Below the pieces are notes generated by a model. It did no database searches and was not told the origin of the DNA. It saw only the letters and a program-made list of their open reading frames with translations. This document shows, in pieces, positions 52,476 to 61,420 of a stretch of DNA of 64,000 nt. This DNA comes from CAYZMS01 sp964479625. GTDB taxonomy: Bacteria > Bacteroidota > Bacteroidia > Chitinophagales > Saprospiraceae. Both the position numbers and the translations under genes were made by a program. The stretch is taken from NCBI GenBank assembly GCA_964479625.1, contig CAYZMS010000008.1, positions 85,765-149,764 on the forward strand, written 5' to 3'. The stretch's first letter is position 1. Each line of letters opens with the position of its first letter.

Positions 52476-54314
52476 TTATTCAACCGTAACGGATTTAGCT
52501 AAATTTCTGGGTTGATCGACATCACAGCCTCGCATTACGGCGATGTAATAGGAAAGCAGTTGCAATGGAATGACCGAAACCAGCGGCGTGAGCGGCTCCT
52601 CAGTGGCAGGAATTTCGATAGTGTAATCAGCAAGGTTCTTGATCTGCAGGTCTCCTTCAGGTACAATGGCAATGACCATTCCGTAGCGGGCCTTGACCTC
52701 TTGAATATTGCTGACAATTTTGTCGTAGGCACTTTTATTAGTTGCAATTACAATGACGGGCATTTCCTCGTCAATCAGGGCAATAGGGCCGTGCTTCATC
52801 TCAGCGGCCGGATACCCTTCAGCGTGAATATACGAAATTTCTTTCAGCTTAAGTGCCCCTTCCAAAGCCACCGGAAAATTATATCCGCGCCCCAGGTAGA
52901 GTGCATTGCGTCGATCTTTGATCTCAGAAGCAATAAACTCGATCTTATTCGCCTGCTCCAGCACCTTTGTGATCGCTTCGGGAATGCGTACCAGTGCAGC
53001 GATCAATTCGTGATAGCGCTGGTTGGAAATGGTCCCCCGTCGATGGGCAAGGTTTAGGGCCATGAGGCTCAATAGTGTTACCTGACCGGTGAATGCCTTG
53101 GTAGAAGCAACCCCGATCTCGGGGCCGGCGTGGATATAGGAACCAGCATCCGTAAGCCGGGCAATGGAGGACCCCACAACATTAACAACTCCATAGGTTA
53201 AGGCTCCTTTTTGTTTAGCCAGCTCTAATGCCGCTAATGTGTCGGCCGTTTCCCCAGATTGGGAAATAGCTATGACGACGTCCTCCTCATCCAATATTGG
53301 ATTCCGATAACGAAATTCAGAGCCATATTCCACCTCCACCGGGATCCGTGCCAGGTCCTCGAATAAATACTCTCCAATCAGGCCCGAATGCCAGGATGTT
53401 CCGCAGGCTACCATTATAACCCGACGGGCATTCTTCATCCTACTTGCATACTCCCTGATGCCCGATACCTGAATCCAGCCCTTCTCGGCATTAATCCGCC
53501 CCCGCATGCAGTTGCGTAAGGTTTCCGGCTGCTCGAAAATCTCTTTCAGCATGAAGTAATCGTATCCCCCTTTTTCCAGCATTTCGATCTTCATGTCCAA
53601 CTCCTGCACAAAAGGCGTTTGGCGCTCATTATCAATCGACTTTATATCCAGTTCACCATTTCGTCTTACAATAGCCAGTTCCTCGTTATTCAGGTAAACG
53701 ACCCGGTTGGTATATTCAATGATAGGCGTAGCATCTGATGCGAAAAAGTATTCGTCTTTTCCTATACCCACCACCAATGGGCTTGATTTTCGGGCAGCCA
53801 CCAATTTATCCGGCTCTTGAGTATCGATGACCACTATGGCATAGGCTCCGATCACCCGCTTCATGGCTAAGCGAACGGCTTCTTCTACGGGAAGGTTGCC
53901 ATCATCCTGAATAGCCTGGATCAGATTGACCAGCACCTCGGTATCTGTTTCGCTGGTAAAGGTGAAGCCTTCTTTTTCGAGGGCTTTTTTTAACGACTCA
54001 TAGTTTTCAATGATCCCATTGTGAACTAAGGCGAGTCGGCCGTTAAGGGATTGGTGCGGGTGGGCGTTTACATCATTTGGAAGGCCGTGTGTCGCCCAGC
54101 GGGTATGGGCGATCCCAATGGTTGCATTGTTCGTATTATCCTTTGCAGCTACTTCCAGCTTGTTTACTTTTCCTTTTTGTTTGATCACCCGGAGGTCTCC
54201 GTTCAGGACGGCCATCCCTGCACTATCATATCCGCGATATTCCAGCCGTTTCAGGCCCTTTATAAGTAAGGGACCTGCATCCTTGGGACCAAGGTAAGCG
54301 ACAATTCCACACAT
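52476..54314 (-). CDS. glmS: Glutamine-fructose-6-phosphate aminotransferase GlmS
   Basis: A 612-residue enzyme making glucosamine-6-phosphate from fructose-6-phosphate and glutamine, for peptidoglycan and LPS. The class II amidotransferase domain begins MCGIVAYLG with the nucleophile Cys2 and has IGIAHTRWATHG; two SIS domains follow with VACGTSWHSGLIGEYL and ISQSGETADTLAAL. The C-terminus is QPRNLAKSVTVE as expected. It lies upstream of the DUF4290-murA unit with a 42-base gap, so joint transcription is plausible. No glmS ribozyme is visible upstream. Confidence 0.96.
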   Translation of the reverse strand: MCGIVAYLGPKDAGPLLIKGLKRLEYRGYDSAGMAVLNGDLRVIKQKGKVNKLEVAAKDNTNNATIGIAHTRWATHGLPNDVNAHPHQSLNGRLALVHNGIIENYESLKKALEKEGFTFTSETDTEVLVNLIQAIQDDGNLPVEEAVRLAMKRVIGAYAIVVIDTQEPDKLVAARKSSPLVVGIGKDEYFFASDATPIIEYTNRVVYLNNEELAIVRRNGELDIKSIDNERQTPFVQELDMKIEMLEKGGYDYFMLKEIFEQPETLRNCMRGRINAEKGWIQVSGIREYASRMKNARRVIMVACGTSWHSGLIGEYLFEDLARIPVEVEYGSEFRYRNPILDEEDVVIAISQSGETADTLAALELAKQKGALTYGVVNVVGSSIARLTDAGSYIHAGPEIGVASTKAFTGQVTLLSLMALNLAHRRGTISNQRYHELIAALVRIPEAITKVLEQANKIEFIASEIKDRRNALYLGRGYNFPVALEGALKLKEISYIHAEGYPAAEMKHGPIALIDEEMPVIVIATNKSAYDKIVSNIQEVKARYGMVIAIVPEGDLQIKNLADYTIEIPATEEPLTPLVSVIPLQLLSYYIAVMRGCDVDQPRNLAKSVTVE

Positions 54315-54379
54315 AGTTGTTTTAATTTTGGGTAAGTCTACAATCCAGCATTACGGCGGCTGTTACAACACCTTTTCCT

Positions 54380-55726
54380 TTACTCTTCCAAAAGGGTATA
54401 ATTCAATCGCAAGACGGGTTTTCCTTCTACCGACCGTTTAGTATTTATTACACTCCGGGAAAGAGCCGTAGTTCTTGGGAAAACGGTCAGGGCCAATTCA
54501 TTCGTCACCTCCCCTTCTACCATTCGCTGAAAGTGGTTGCTGATATCCATAACATACCTTTGCCCTTCTTCTTCATAACCTCCCCCGAAGATAATATCCA
54601 AACGCCCTGAAACGATCCCTAGTTCAACGTCTGGAATAAAAGAAAGGCTGCCATCTTCTTCCAAGGCATTGAGGATCAATTGGGGGGCTGGGGAAAACAG
54701 GGAGAGTTGATCATTTTCCGGTGCCCCCAGGGTAATCTCCAATTCTGCCTTATTGACCACGATGTTCCCCAATTCCTGGATTCCCGGGAATTGAATCCGG
54801 ATCTCCGTACCCGCTAAACCCTGGACATAAGCAAATTCCCTTTCCTCCTCTAGTGACTCCAGGGCTTCTTCCACCTGGGTACCGGAATAGTCATGCCGGT
54901 AGTTCATGGTTTTTATGCCTTGCAGCAAGTTGAACTGGTATTGTCGTTGGATGGTATCCAGCGTATAATACATAAATAAACCGGACCGGACATCTGCCAG
55001 ATCAAAACCTAAAATTGCGTTCGTATTACCAGTACCTTTTAACTCCAGCCCTTTAAACGCCTCTACAAAGGCACTGTCATTAGCTATGGTAAGACTATCA
55101 TACAGCACAAATTCGTTGATCAATTCCTGAGGCATGGGTATTCGCAAATGAGGAAAAAAGGAGGTGTCCCGAATTGGGATATCGATCTCTGATGGGAAGT
55201 CTATAAATATAGTCGAATCAAAATTGGGAGTAAACTCTTTCACTGCCAGCAAGCCCGCTTCTGCAGCAAAGGAAGTATCGGAATAATAAAAGGAATTCCC
55301 GGAAATGGACTCGGATAGTCGGTTCACTTCTAAGGTAAAAGGAGCATTGATATCAGCATAGGTATTGGCTGTATCGTACACCAGCACCAGAATGAAAGAA
55401 TCGACCCCTCCCAACTGGGGGAAGTTTGGTACAAAGAAATCCGGTCGGGCCTGTGCATAGATAAGGGATTCCGTTTTTCCAAAAACGGGATCATTTAATT
55501 GACCGCAAAAGTAAGTGGCTAAAGACGATAAGGAATAGACCAGGGCGGAATCACTGCGCTGGGTGGACATCTCGATCGTTAGGGTATCCGTAAATTCGAG
55601 ATTAACCGTTTCGTTAGCTAAAATAGAAGATCCAATTTCTGTTGGATTGGAGCAACTACTCAAACCCCAGCCAAGAATAAAGATCGAATATATCAACAAG
55701 TTCAGTCGAGAGAAATGGCATAGCAT
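54380..55726 (-). CDS. DUF4270 lipoprotein
   Basis: A 448-residue protein with a clear lipobox (WGLSSC, Cys25) after the hydrophobic YSIFILGWG segment. The body is beta-rich, for example SNPTEIGSSILANETVNLEF and NKAELEITLGAPENDQLSLF, as in the Bacteroidota-specific DUF4270 family. Function unknown. In many Bacteroidota this gene is beside a GT5-type synthase gene, as here. It precedes glmS by 65 bases on the same strand. Confidence 0.88.
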   Translation of the reverse strand: MLCHFSRLNLLIYSIFILGWGLSSCSNPTEIGSSILANETVNLEFTDTLTIEMSTQRSDSALVYSLSSLATYFCGQLNDPVFGKTESLIYAQARPDFFVPNFPQLGGVDSFILVLVYDTANTYADINAPFTLEVNRLSESISGNSFYYSDTSFAAEAGLLAVKEFTPNFDSTIFIDFPSEIDIPIRDTSFFPHLRIPMPQELINEFVLYDSLTIANDSAFVEAFKGLELKGTGNTNAILGFDLADVRSGLFMYYTLDTIQRQYQFNLLQGIKTMNYRHDYSGTQVEEALESLEEEREFAYVQGLAGTEIRIQFPGIQELGNIVVNKAELEITLGAPENDQLSLFSPAPQLILNALEEDGSLSFIPDVELGIVSGRLDIIFGGGYEEEGQRYVMDISNHFQRMVEGEVTNELALTVFPRTTALSRSVINTKRSVEGKPVLRLNYTLLEE

Positions 55727-55824
55727 AAAAGCGTGGCTTATCGTTTTGTTTAATTCCGGGAAAACCGCCGGAACTGCCTTAAGGTTGAAAAAAGTAATCG
55801 ACGGGTTGTATGCGAAAGTATAAA

Positions 55825-55861
55825 GGGAGTCTCAAAGCTCTTTCATTGCTTTGAGACTCCC
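55825..55861 (-). terminator. Strong hairpin terminator after the GT5-type gene
   Basis: A perfect 14-pair inverted repeat, arms 55825-55838 and 55848-55861, with a 9-base loop. On the minus strand it follows the GT5 gene stop by about 40 bases and is followed by TTTATACTTT. It is preceded by T-rich sequence rather than A-rich, so the plus strand is not served. DUF4270 transcription would therefore start anew. Confidence 0.7.
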
Positions 55862-55902
55862 AAACAAAAAAGAAAGGAAAGTTTATTTTTTCTAAAACCT
55901 TC

Positions 55903-56724
55903 CTATTCTGTTACTTCTTCGGCTAGTAATTGTTGGTAGAATTCCAAGTAAGCTGACAAATCTTCCTCCTCATTTCCTGCTTGCAGTACAGGTTTATCCG
56001 TTTTATCTATAATGGCGTCGATCGATTTATTTCCTGTCGCTCCCCCTTTCACAAGCGCATCTGAAAACACTTCTGCCCCTTGGTGAAGGTTTGCTCCCGC
56101 TCCGTTTTGGTAGGGGGCTAGATCTTCAGGGGAAAGATTGTTGATGGTCGCTTTGGCTAAAAAGGTATCATCAAAGGAATTATTCACCGTTTCCGGATAA
56201 AGGGAGTAAACCACCTTAGCATTTTGGAATAAGGGCTCGTTCTGATAAGCTGTTTTCAGATAAAGGGGGATCAGACTGGTCATCCAACCATGACAGTGGA
56301 CAATGTCTGGAGCCCAGCCAAACTTCTTAACCGTTTCCAGGACACCTTTGCAGAAGAAGACCATTCGATCAGGATTATCTTCTAATGGCTGGCCATCTTC
56401 GTCCTCAAAAATGAATTTTCGTTTGAAAAAGTCATCATTATCTAAAAAGTAGACTTGCATGCGTGCTTCTGGCAAGGAAGCCACCTTGATGATCAAAGGA
56501 TAGTCATTATCGTCTACAATTATATTCATACCGGAAAGCCGCACCACTTCGTGCAGGCGATGACGCCGTTCGTTAATAGTTCCGAAACGTGGCATCAGTA
56601 CGCGGATTTCCATACCATTCTCTTGTACGTATTGTGGTAATTTCCGGGCGATTTCAGCTATTTCGGAGGCACCAGTATAAGGTTGCATTTCCTGGGTAAC
56701 AATCAGCACTTTCTTTTTACTCAT
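55903..56724 (-). CDS. Glycogen/starch synthase-like GT5 N-terminal domain protein
   Basis: Starting at the ATG at 56724 (MSKKKVLIVTQEMQPYT) the protein has 273 residues. It matches the N-terminal catalytic domain of glycogen/starch synthase: the opening strand, MRVLMPRFG-like IRVLMPRFGTINERRHRLHE, and FGWAPDIVHCHGWMTSLIPL. The C-terminal GT1-like half is absent, as in many Bacteroidota homologues, so whether it is active alone is open. The end is acidic (AGNEEEDLSAYLEF). Divergent from panC. An ATG at 56733 is possible but less likely. Confidence 0.82.
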   Translation of the reverse strand: MSKKKVLIVTQEMQPYTGASEIAEIARKLPQYVQENGMEIRVLMPRFGTINERRHRLHEVVRLSGMNIIVDDNDYPLIIKVASLPEARMQVYFLDNDDFFKRKFIFEDEDGQPLEDNPDRMVFFCKGVLETVKKFGWAPDIVHCHGWMTSLIPLYLKTAYQNEPLFQNAKVVYSLYPETVNNSFDDTFLAKATINNLSPEDLAPYQNGAGANLHQGAEVFSDALVKGGATGNKSIDAIIDKTDKPVLQAGNEEEDLSAYLEFYQQLLAEEVTE

Positions 56725-56771
56725 ACCAGTCAAAAGTAAATTTGAAAAAAAGAATTCAATGACCTAGAATG

Positions 56772-56779
56772 CAAAAATA
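56772..56779 (-). promoter_or_regulatory. Candidate -7 element for the GT5-type gene
   Basis: On the minus strand TATTTTTG (56779-56772) matches TAnnTTTG, 47 bases before the ATG at 56724. A second match, TACTTTTG at 56738-56731, would give an almost leaderless message. No good -33 TTTG is seen for either. Confidence 0.3.
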
Positions 56780-56863
56780 CTAAAAAAAATTGCCATTATT
56801 GCCCTTTGCATTCTGCATAATGGCCCTTTGCTGCTCCAAAGCCAAACCGGAAAATAGTTGATC

Positions 56864-57727
56864 ATGTACCAGTTTAAGCGGGTAAACAGGTTGCAAACCT
56901 ATCTTGACAACCTTCGAAAAAAAAGAAAACGCTTAGGCTTTGCACCCACCATGGGTGCTCTGCACCAGGGGCACCTCCACCTTATACGTCTTTCAAAAGA
57001 ACGAAATGATTGCACCCTTTGCTCTATTTTCGTTAACCCCACCCAGTTTAACGACCCCTCGGACCTTGAAAAATATCCGCGAACACCAGGGCAGGATATC
57101 CGATCCCTGCTTGGAGAAGAAGTCGATATTCTATTTCTGCCATACGCCATGGAGGTCTACCCACCGGGACTAGACACCAACCTAAATTTAGATTTTGGCG
57201 GTTTAGATGAAGTACTGGAAGGTGCCTTTCGTCCGGGGCATTTTCAAGGAGTGGCCCAGGTGGTTCATCGGTTATTGAAAATCGTACAACCTCAGGAACT
57301 GATCATGGGCCAAAAAGATTTTCAACAAACGGTGATCATTCGGCATATGATCGAAGCTACCGGCCTTGAAGTTGAGCTTATAGTGGGAGAAACAGTCCGG
57401 GAAGAGGATGGGTTAGCCATGAGTTCCAGAAATAGCCGACTCACTCCAGAATTGCGCGCCAAGGCTGCAGAAATCTACCGCAACCTTGAATTTGCCCGTA
57501 CGAACCTGGGTAAAATGACAATCCAGGAAATTAAACAGCAGGCTCAGGACAGATTAGCAAAAGTCGAGTTAAGGCCTGAATACTTTGATATCGTTAATGA
57601 AAAAAACCTTCAATCTATCGCTGAGTTTTCCCCGGAAGTTTCTGCAATAGCGGTAACGGCGGTTTGGGCCGGTGACGTACGGCTTATTGACAACCTCCCC
57701 CTTAGTGTAGTCCATCCGGTCAAATAA
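56864..57727 (+). CDS. panC: Pantoate-beta-alanine ligase PanC
   Basis: A 287-residue ATP-dependent ligase joining pantoate and beta-alanine to pantothenate. Motifs are FAPTMGALHQGHLHLIRL (the HxGH nucleotide site), SIFVNPTQFNDPSDLEKYPR, FRPGHFQGVAQVVHRLL, MGQKDFQQTVIIRHMI and EEDGLAMSSRNSRLTPE. The ATG at 56864 is preferred over a TTG two codons upstream. panD follows after 289 bases and supplies the beta-alanine. Confidence 0.95.
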   Translation: MYQFKRVNRLQTYLDNLRKKRKRLGFAPTMGALHQGHLHLIRLSKERNDCTLCSIFVNPTQFNDPSDLEKYPRTPGQDIRSLLGEEVDILFLPYAMEVYPPGLDTNLNLDFGGLDEVLEGAFRPGHFQGVAQVVHRLLKIVQPQELIMGQKDFQQTVIIRHMIEATGLEVELIVGETVREEDGLAMSSRNSRLTPELRAKAAEIYRNLEFARTNLGKMTIQEIKQQAQDRLAKVELRPEYFDIVNEKNLQSIAEFSPEVSAIAVTAVWAGDVRLIDNLPLSVVHPVK

Positions 57728-57935
57728 TGCCGGGTTCCATTGGTGAATGCTTCAACAGAGCAAGCTTCTTTCTCTTCCCTTTTGGAGTTCCTCTTTCGAA
57801 ACTTTTAAAAGGTAAATAGGTTTTCAAGAGTGGATTGTTACAAATTAAACTTTTTAACGTCTAAAAAGAACGCTCAGGAAAATCCCTTTTAAGCAAATGG
57901 TTTTGCTTGGATATGGCCTGGGGCGGTTAAATCAC

Positions 57936-57943
57936 TACATTTG
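57936..57943 (+). promoter_or_regulatory. Candidate -7 promoter element for panD
   Basis: TACATTTG is an exact TAnnTTTG match 73 bases before the panD ATG at 58017. The nearest TTTG upstream is 30 bases away, longer than usual, so the call is tentative. The rest of the 289-base panC-panD gap shows nothing else clear. Confidence 0.35.
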
Positions 57944-58016
57944 ACCTTTCAAAAAACGTTTTCTAATTCCGCTTATTCTCGCCTGCAATAATGTATGGCT
58001 TTATAAATCTATGGAC

Positions 58017-58361
58017 ATGCTCATTCAACGATTTAAATCCAAAATACACCGGGTAGTGGTCACACAGGCCGACCTCAATTATATTGGTAGCATTACACTG
58101 GATGAAGACCTCATGGATGCCGCCAATCTGATAGAAGGAGAACGCGTACAGATCGTCAACAATAATAATGGGGAGCGCTTTGAAACCTATGTCATTCGTG
58201 GAGAAAGGAAGAGCGGTGTAGTTTGCCTCAATGGTGCTGCTGCGCGCAAGGTGCAGGTAGGGGATATCCTCATCATTATAGCCTACGCATGGATGGAAAC
58301 AGAAGAAGCCAAAACCTTTAAGCCCAGCGTTGTTTTCCCAGACGAGGACAACCGCATTTAA
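58017..58361 (+). CDS. panD: Aspartate 1-decarboxylase PanD
   Basis: A pyruvoyl enzyme that makes beta-alanine from aspartate. With the ATG at 58017 the protein is 114 residues and the self-cleavage pair falls at Gly24-Ser25 (ADLNYIGSITLDEDL), exactly the numbering of E. coli PanD; the ATG at 58011 would shift it. The KSKIHRVVVTQ start with Lys9 and LNGAAARKVQVGDILIIIAY are also conserved. It works with panC upstream. Confidence 0.94.
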   Translation: MLIQRFKSKIHRVVVTQADLNYIGSITLDEDLMDAANLIEGERVQIVNNNNGERFETYVIRGERKSGVVCLNGAAARKVQVGDILIIIAYAWMETEEAKTFKPSVVFPDEDNRI

Positions 58362-58462
58362 TTTACTAAAAGGACCGGTACCTCCCTCCGATTCTATTCC
58401 TTACTTTAGCCCCGCTATTTAGTTTTGGAACTATTGAAGTTCACTCGTTCAAAACACCAATT

Positions 58463-59533
58463 TTGAAAAAACGACTGTTCCTCTTCCTGAGGTATATTCT
58501 CTTTTTGGGACTAGGGCTCGGCATTTTGATGCTTTTATACCGCAGCCAAAATGCGAATTACAAAGAAAGCTGTGCGCTCAAAGGGATTCCCGAAGCCGAA
58601 TGCAGTTTACTGGATAAAGTCCTTACCGACTTTGCCAATGTTGACTACCGCTGGATCGCGATGGCCCTTTTATTATTTTTGATCAGTAATGTCAGCAGGG
58701 CTATACGGTGGAATATGCTCATCCATCCTTTGGGGGTCCGGCCACGCTTTATCAACTCCATCGGGGCTATTTTGATCGGCTATTTTGCCAACCTTGGATT
58801 ACCACGAGTGGGGGAGATCGTCAGGGCCGGAATTCTTTCCCGTTATGAACACATCGGGGCGGAAAAAGTCATGGGTACTATCGTGGTTGACCGGATTATT
58901 GATGTGATCAGCATCATGCTGGTAACGCTTGTAGCCTTCATAGTGGAGTTTGACACCATTTCCACTTTTGTTAACGAAAATGTCTCTTTTGTCGGAAGGT
59001 TTGGCGGATTGGGGCGCATTGTTCTTTTCGCGGCCGTGTTGGGAGGACTGGTAGTTGGTTTATTCTACTTATTCAGAAATCATTTAAAAGATGCGGGCTG
59101 GTTTAAAAAGATCACCAATCTTGTTCAGGGATTTGGGGAGGGTTTACGATCCATTGGCAAAGTAGAACGTCCGTGGTTATTCATCCTTCACAGCATTAAT
59201 GTCTGGGGGATGTATGTTTTGATGACCTACTGCCTGATGTATGCCTTCGAAGCTGCCTCGGAACTTCCCTGGGAAGTGGGTTTGGTAGTGTTCACCTTTG
59301 GGGCCTGGGGAATAGTAGTTCCCTCTCCAGGTGGAATGGGTACTTATCACTATATGGTTCAAACAGCTCTTTCCATCTATGGGATTAGTGGAGAAGATGG
59401 GTTTTCCTGGGCTAATATTGCCTTCTTTTCTATCAACCTTGGAACCAACGTTTTGCTGGGCCTGATGGCTTTGATGATCCTGCCGGCATTTAACCGCAGG
59501 AACCCCGTACAATCCACTACAGCGGAAGCTTAA
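58463..59533 (+). CDS. YbhN/UPF0104 (lysylphosphatidylglycerol synthase TM-region-like) membrane protein
   Basis: A 356-residue inner-membrane protein with about eight helices, starting at a TTG (MKKRLFLFLRYILFLGLGLG). Family motifs are ISNVSRAIRWNMLIHPLG, ANLGLPRVGEIVRAGILSRY, VDRIIDVISIMLV and VPSPGGMGTYHYMVQTALSI. These proteins resemble the flippase part of MprF, but have no synthase domain. The substrate lipid is unknown. It lies between panD and rfaE2, all on the plus strand. Confidence 0.88.
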   Translation: MKKRLFLFLRYILFLGLGLGILMLLYRSQNANYKESCALKGIPEAECSLLDKVLTDFANVDYRWIAMALLLFLISNVSRAIRWNMLIHPLGVRPRFINSIGAILIGYFANLGLPRVGEIVRAGILSRYEHIGAEKVMGTIVVDRIIDVISIMLVTLVAFIVEFDTISTFVNENVSFVGRFGGLGRIVLFAAVLGGLVVGLFYLFRNHLKDAGWFKKITNLVQGFGEGLRSIGKVERPWLFILHSINVWGMYVLMTYCLMYAFEAASELPWEVGLVVFTFGAWGIVVPSPGGMGTYHYMVQTALSIYGISGEDGFSWANIAFFSINLGTNVLLGLMALMILPAFNRRNPVQSTTAEA

Positions 59534-59574
59534 AAGACAAGTCAGTAGCCCAACGCTTTTTATTAAAATGCCCT

Positions 59575-60066
59575 ATGGAAGTTTTAGACCAAATTAAATC
59601 GAAAATCAAGTCTTGGGAAGAAGCGGCAGCTTGGCGGTCCGCTTTTTGGAAGGAAAAGGAAAAGCTGGTTTTCACCAACGGCTGTTTCGATCTGCTGCAC
59701 TATGGGCATCTACATTATTTGGCCAGAGCAAGGGCTTTGGGAGACCATTTACTGATAGGTTTAAATAGTGAAGCATCTGTAAGAAGACTGAAAGGACCGA
59801 CCCGCCCCATTAATGATCAGTTTACCCGTGAAATGATGTTGGCCAGCCTGGCATTTGTAGATGCAGTAGTCGTGTTCGAACAGGATACTCCACTGGAGCT
59901 CATTCGAAAAATACAGCCTGACCTCCTGGTAAAAGGCGGAGACTATCAGGTCGAAGATATTGTCGGAGCAGCGTTCGTACTCGGGTTGGGCGGAAAGGTC
60001 CAAACCCTCCCCTTCATCGAAGGGTATTCCACTACCAAGATCGAGCAAAAGATTCGAAATCAGTAA
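59575..60066 (+). CDS. rfaE2: D-glycero-beta-D-manno-heptose 1-phosphate adenylyltransferase
   Basis: A 163-residue nucleotidyltransferase corresponding to the C-terminal domain of HldE. Motifs are FTNGCFDLLHYGHLHYL with the HxGH site, LLIGLNSEASVRRLKGPTRP, and EGYSTTKIEQKIR. It activates heptose-1-phosphate to ADP-heptose for LPS core synthesis. The kinase partner (hldA/rfaE1) is not in the window. The gene is 41 bases after the YbhN-like gene. Confidence 0.93.
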   Translation: MEVLDQIKSKIKSWEEAAAWRSAFWKEKEKLVFTNGCFDLLHYGHLHYLARARALGDHLLIGLNSEASVRRLKGPTRPINDQFTREMMLASLAFVDAVVVFEQDTPLELIRKIQPDLLVKGGDYQVEDIVGAAFVLGLGGKVQTLPFIEGYSTTKIEQKIRNQ

Positions 60067-60104
60067 AGGTACAGTGCAGCTTTGTCCCTCTACTGATGAA
60101 TCGC

Positions 60105-60974
60105 TTAAAAACTAAAACCGATGGAAGTCTGCAGAGAAAAGTTCCTATCCTTATCCTCACTTGGAGAAGGCAGTCCATCATCCCCTAACATTCGATAGTA
60201 TATATCCTGGTTTTCGTTTGTAACATCTGACAATCCATAACTGGCACGGAGCCCAAGAAACAATCCCTGATTTAAATAAACACTAAGTCCGCCCAGAATA
60301 CCAAAATCCAGTGTTCGATACAGGTTTTCATCATTTTCCTGGGTATCGTAATACCCACCCACTTCATTGGGGATCTGGATCGCTCTGTTATCCAGGGCGC
60401 GGATGGTGAAATCCTCCACGTTTTCCTGCTGGAATTCATCTCTCAAATAACGGGCATCAATAACCGTAAGGACCTCCTGGACATTTTGCCCCGCAGGGGT
60501 AACACCGGTGTACCGCCATTCGCCAGAACCGGTAGAGGCAAGCAAAATGCTGCCATACACTCCTGCTGAAAACTCCAATGGCCCCAGCCTTGCATACCCA
60601 GATATCGGTATGCTTACATATCCGTTGTTAACCGTTAAACGTATGCGACGTTCACCCGTAGTAGGCAGTGCTTCTCCCAGGGCCGTAAATAAGCGTAAAT
60701 AGGAAGGCCCGTCATACTGGTATTCCGTTCCCATCTGCGTGTACATGATCTCCGAACGAATCCCGAACTGGTCACTAAACTTAAAATTAACCATACCTCC
60801 TACGTGAAATCCGGTTGTGAGAGAAAATTCCTCCAGATCATCTCCGGAGGGCCCGGTCTCTGAGGGGCCCTCGAAGCGGGAGAAATTCAAACCGGCTTTA
60901 AACCCTCCGGAAATGGACTGCGTTTGACCGGCTATGGCCCAAACCAAAAGAAAAATTATCAGTAAATGCTTCAT
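60105..60974 (-). CDS. PorT-like outer-membrane beta-barrel protein
   Basis: A 289-residue protein with signal peptide (LLIIFLLVWAIAGQTQS) and a barrel typical of the porin-family/PorT group: GGFKAGLNFSRFEG at the start, FGIRSEIMYTQMGTEYQYDG, YVSIPISGYARLGPLEFSAG, FGILGGLSVYLNQGLFLGLR and the C-terminal LQTSIGFSF. It shares a TAATG with the GNAT gene upstream, so translation is coupled. Function unknown. Confidence 0.82.
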   Translation of the reverse strand: MKHLLIIFLLVWAIAGQTQSISGGFKAGLNFSRFEGPSETGPSGDDLEEFSLTTGFHVGGMVNFKFSDQFGIRSEIMYTQMGTEYQYDGPSYLRLFTALGEALPTTGERRIRLTVNNGYVSIPISGYARLGPLEFSAGVYGSILLASTGSGEWRYTGVTPAGQNVQEVLTVIDARYLRDEFQQENVEDFTIRALDNRAIQIPNEVGGYYDTQENDENLYRTLDFGILGGLSVYLNQGLFLGLRASYGLSDVTNENQDIYYRMLGDDGLPSPSEDKDRNFSLQTSIGFSF

Positions 60975-61420
60975 TAAGGTAGACGTTGTTTTTCTAAAAA
61001 AATTCGGAAATCGGAAAGTTGTTCGCGGGGTTCCACCTTTGTAATCATAAAACCTCGCTTCAAAGCAAAGGTCAACATACCTGTGTGAATGTTCCTTGTT
61101 TTAAACCAAAGGGTTGTATACCCTCTTTTAAAAACCCAGTCTTCCTGGTATTCAGCAAGGGCGGTAGCCAGTTTTTTCCTCCGGGCATAGGGAAGTACCC
61201 CACCAAACCAGGAATAAAAACCGGGCCCTTCTTCATAACCGATCTTGAACCCGGAAGGCCGACCGTCGACGGTCCCCGTTAGTATTAAATGAGTTTTCCC
61301 TTCCAACCTTTGGCGATACTCCTCCCTGGAGTAAAAAGGGGCTGAAAACTCCGGTATGGATACCGCCAATTTCATTATCTCCTCAATGCTTCCCTGTCGA
61401 ACTTCAATCCTGTCAGGCAT
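60974..61420 (-). CDS. GNAT family N-acetyltransferase
   Basis: A 148-residue GNAT-fold protein. The beta-4/alpha-3 acetyl-CoA region is SWFGGVLPYARRKKLATALA, a degenerate Q/RxxGxG/A loop, followed by WVFKRGYTTLWFKTRNIHTG and LTFALKRGFMITKVE, the usual C-terminal part. The acceptor is unknown. It overlaps xth by 8 bases and the beta-barrel gene by 1 base, forming a tight three-gene operon. Confidence 0.8.
   Translation of the reverse strand: MPDRIEVRQGSIEEIMKLAVSIPEFSAPFYSREEYRQRLEGKTHLILTGTVDGRPSGFKIGYEEGPGFYSWFGGVLPYARRKKLATALAEYQEDWVFKRGYTTLWFKTRNIHTGMLTFALKRGFMITKVEPREQLSDFRIFLEKQRLP

Noticed and set aside
52512..53057. A 181-codon plus-strand frame opposite glmS
   Set aside because: glmS is intact on the minus strand with both SIS domains; the other frame is a shadow.
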